Assembly (NCBI GenBank): GCA_031255075.1
Contig: JAIRTF010000236.1
Span: 1 to 8,090 of the forward strand
DNA: 8,090 nucleotides
Source of the DNA: Bifidobacteriaceae bacterium
GTDB lineage: Bacteria; Actinomycetota; Actinomycetes; Actinomycetales; WQXJ01
Direction: 5' to 3'
In this document: positions 6,253 to 8,090 of the stretch, in pieces
How the letters are laid out: each line of letters starts with the position of its first letter
Position numbering within the stretch: the stretch's first letter is position 1
Program-made: the position numbers and the translations under genes
Notes under the pieces: model-generated
The model's database searches: none
Told to the model about the DNA's origin: nothing
The model's input: only the letters and a program-made list of their open reading frames with translations

Positions 6253-6903
6253 CAAAGCCTTGAGATTCTTCAACTGTCGGTAAGTCAGCAAAAACCACGG
6301 CACGCCCACAGCTGCTGTGCTGAAAGCAACAAATGGGGTTGTCCAATCAGATGATTCCCGCACAATCAGGCGGGTGGAACCGCCCGGGAGCGGCCTGAGC
6401 ACAAAGCTCCAGGACTTTAGCCACGGTTGGAGCGGCATGCGGTTCTCATCCCCGTACAGGACCAAAACCTCGTTCTTCTTCAATTCCGTGACGCCAAATG
6501 TCATAGCGTCCCAAAGAGCCACGTCATCCCCCACTTTGAGGCCCTGAAGGTTGTCCATCACACCGGTGGCGGAGGCCATCCCAACCGATCCCAGGCGGTT
6601 CAGCAGGCCGTCCAGCGCGTACCAGCCACCCCGTCCCATGCCCAGTTGGACCAGCCACGGCCACACCTCTTCAGGTGGCGCGGCGATAGTAATTGCCCTG
6701 GTGGCAAGCAGTTTCGGCTTCGGTATGTGGTGGTCTCCGGGTAGCGGCTCATCGCGCTCAGCCGGCGTGGCGCCCCAGTTACGCTGCCAGCTTGACCGAT
6801 AGAACAACCAGTTCGCCGCGACCAAGGTGGCCGCTGCTAGACCGATGCCGCGTAAAACCTTCACGTAAGGATTTTGGCACGCTTTGGGCCAATTCAAACC
6901 CAT
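6238..6903 (-). CDS. SRPBCC-fold protein with predicted membrane segments at both ends
   Basis: This 221-residue protein has a START/Bet v1-like (SRPBCC) domain, a fold that holds hydrophobic ligands in a deep cavity. Counted from ATG 6903, residues about 17-35 (VLRGIGLAAATLVAANWLF) form a hydrophobic segment. NWGATPAERDEPLPGD (42-57) follows, then the domain start ITIAAPPEEVWPWLVQLGMGRGGWYALDGL (71-100), typical of this branch. Strands continue through ALWDAMTFGVTEL and WSFVLRPLPGGSTRLIVRE to about 183. A second hydrophobic segment, FVAFSTAAVGVPWFLLT (191-207), precedes a basic tail. Neither ATG 6903 nor GTG 6864 has a clear ribosome binding site. The same frame stays open upstream to 7395, but that stretch is Arg/Gly-rich and lies over the transporter gene, so it is not coding. 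It sits 38 bases downstream of the MFS gene, probably in one operon. Its stop TAG overlaps the TAA of the convergent flavin reductase. The ligand is unknown. Confidence 0.75.
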   Translation of the reverse strand: MGLNWPKACQNPYVKVLRGIGLAAATLVAANWLFYRSSWQRNWGATPAERDEPLPGDHHIPKPKLLATRAITIAAPPEEVWPWLVQLGMGRGGWYALDGLLNRLGSVGMASATGVMDNLQGLKVGDDVALWDAMTFGVTELKKNEVLVLYGDENRMPLQPWLKSWSFVLRPLPGGSTRLIVRESSDWTTPFVAFSTAAVGVPWFLLTYRQLKNLKALVEAG

Positions 6904-6941
6904 TGAGTAGGTGCAAATGCTGGAATCACTCGAATTTACGG

Positions 6942-8090
6942 TCAGGTTTTGCCTGAAGAGCCTGGTCGTGGGCCTCTTGGCATTAGTAGGGATAGACCGC
7001 CGGAAGCCAGCCAAAGGGCCGCTCCTACCGCGCAGGCCGCCACATAGGAGAACTCCGCCGCCAGGTAGCCTGCCACCAACGGTCCCACCACTGAGCCCGT
7101 ATCCCCGGCCATGGAGTACAGGGCGATGGCTCTGGCGCCGCCGGGCCCGGCGGCATCGCCCACGGCGGCGGTGGGGGCTGTGCCAATCAACGCGGCACCG
7201 ACCGCGTAAAGCGACAATAGGGCTGTCAACAGGGCCAGGCTGCGTGAAAACGGCAACACCGCCATGGCCGCAGCGGCCACCACCGCGCCGCCCACCATCG
7301 GTCCGCGCCGCCCGTACCGGTCCACGATCCAGCCCGCCGGGCCAATCACCACGATCTGCACGGCCGCCGCTATCGACATGGCGATGCCCGCCCAAAGCAC
7401 CGCCGTGGCTGGGTCTGAAGCCAGGTAGGCGCCCACGAACAGTGGAATCAGGGAGGATCTGGTGCCGTTGGTGTTCCAGCCTTGGGCCAGGTGGGCCAAC
7501 AACGCCGCTTGGTAGCGCCGGTCCCGGATGACCTGCCGCAGCGGACGTGCGGTGGACGATGCCGCGCCATCGGCCGTCTTGTTGCCGGGGCTGTCCGCGG
7601 CGGAGCTGATCGGCTCCAAACCCAAGGCCACCACCGCCGCGATGGTCAACGTACCGGCGTAGAAGAAGAACGGCGCCCGCAACGAAATGGCACCAAACAG
7701 CCCGCCCACGGCTGGGCCGGCAACTGCTCCCACCAGGAAGGCTCCTTGGTAGAGGGCGCTGGCCCGGCCCCGCCAGCTCGGCCCGACCGATCCCAACAGC
7801 ACCGTCATGGCTGTCACGGAGAACATGGCCGAACCGATCCCACCCAGCCCGCGCAGCACAATCATTTGGGCATAGGACGCGGCGAACCCAACCGCCAAAG
7901 AGGAGACGGCCACAATCATTACGCCGCTGATCAGCACGCTTCTGAGACCCAGCCGGTCCGCCAGCGGCCCCACCGCCGGCGCGAACACTAACCGCATCAA
8001 CGCGAAGGCCGCTATGACCGCCGCTGCCGCGAATTCGTTGACCCCGAAGGAAGCCGCGAACACCGGCATCACCGGGTTGACCACCCCAAA
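6942..8090 (-). CDS. MFS transporter, N-terminus outside the window
   Basis: This is a major facilitator superfamily secondary transporter of the inner membrane. The frame stays open through the right edge (TTT GGG before the first GTG at 8084), and the first visible residues, VVNPVMPVFAASFGV, look like the end of transmembrane helix 1. A few tens of residues or fewer are therefore missing. Counted from GTG 8084, motif A is at 39-48 (GPLADRLGLR) between helices 2 and 3. A weaker second copy is at 249-260 (PAGWIVDRYGRR) in the second half, supporting the 6+6 layout. A long hydrophilic central loop (about 155-190) separates the halves. GPAVGGLFG (123-131) in helix 5 resembles the antiporter motif C of drug exporters, so export of a small molecule is plausible but unproven. 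The C-terminus is short and polar (PRGPRPGSSGKT). The SRPBCC gene follows 38 bases downstream. Confidence 0.9.
   Translation of the reverse strand, partial: FGVVNPVMPVFAASFGVNEFAAAAVIAAFALMRLVFAPAVGPLADRLGLRSVLISGVMIVAVSSLAVGFAASYAQMIVLRGLGGIGSAMFSVTAMTVLLGSVGPSWRGRASALYQGAFLVGAVAGPAVGGLFGAISLRAPFFFYAGTLTIAAVVALGLEPISSAADSPGNKTADGAASSTARPLRQVIRDRRYQAALLAHLAQGWNTNGTRSSLIPLFVGAYLASDPATAVLWAGIAMSIAAAVQIVVIGPAGWIVDRYGRRGPMVGGAVVAAAAMAVLPFSRSLALLTALLSLYAVGAALIGTAPTAAVGDAAGPGGARAIALYSMAGDTGSVVGPLVAGYLAAEFSYVAACAVGAALWLASGGLSLLMPRGPRPGSSGKT

Noticed and set aside
6904..7395. N-terminal extension of the SRPBCC frame to 7395, adding 164 residues.
   Set aside because: The extension is an Arg/Gly-rich shadow of the MFS gene on the same strand in another frame. 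The family-like sequence begins only near ATG 6903.
6911..7531. Plus-strand open frame of 206 codons opposite the MFS gene.
   Set aside because: It is very rich in Arg and Pro with no domain-like pattern, and it faces an intact transporter with motif A and a regular helix pattern.
1..8090. A defence island, mobile element, CRISPR array or biosynthetic gene cluster.
   Set aside because: No transposase, integrase, spaced repeats, tRNA or cluster-type enzymes are seen. The genes look like ordinary actinobacterial chromosome.

Overview
The window is GC-rich, densely coding chromosomal DNA, most likely from an actinomycete (Actinomycetota). Evidence is the G/C-rich third codon positions, the use of GTG and TTG starts, and a full-length PcrA/UvrD helicase whose C-terminal end (VYGLGTVEDVEGEG ... 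LKRILLRFAPVVKL) is the type seen in actinobacterial PcrA. YbjN-family and FAD-dependent siderophore-interacting proteins fit the same group. No rRNA, tRNA, CRISPR, insertion sequence or phage gene is visible, and no stretch over 300 bases lacks a gene.

Layout, left to right. (1) 1-402, plus: C-terminal part of an extended-SDR-like NAD(P)-dependent oxidoreductase, cut by the window edge. A perfect-looking hairpin at 408-431 separates it from the convergent next gene. (2) 440-1054, minus: small orphan protein with a PD-(D/E)XK nuclease-like signature. (3) A divergent intergenic region (1055-1204) with a repeated 11-mer and possible promoter elements. (4) 1205-1729, plus: YbjN-domain protein, followed by an overlapping (TTGA) (5) membrane-anchored or exported N-acetylmuramoyl-L-alanine amidase to 2706. 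(6) 2719-5223, minus: pcrA. (7) A divergent intergenic region (5224-5338) with a 15-bp palindrome between two copies of an 11-mer. (8) 5339-6241, plus: siderophore-interacting-family flavin reductase. (9) 6238-6903, minus: SRPBCC-fold protein with predicted membrane segments at both ends; its stop codon overlaps that of the flavin reductase. (10) 6942-8090, minus: MFS transporter, cut by the right window edge, lying 38 nt upstream of the SRPBCC gene.

The likely transcription units are YbjN-amidase (translationally coupled) and MFS-SRPBCC (same strand, short gap). The rest are single genes facing each other or apart, as in ordinary housekeeping chromosome. I see no defence island, biosynthetic cluster or clearly new multi-gene system. 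The points most worth a second look are the orphan PD-(D/E)XK-like protein with a possibly leaderless start, the YbjN-amidase coupling, the repeat/palindrome arrangements in the two divergent promoter regions, and the departures of the flavin reductase from its family pattern.
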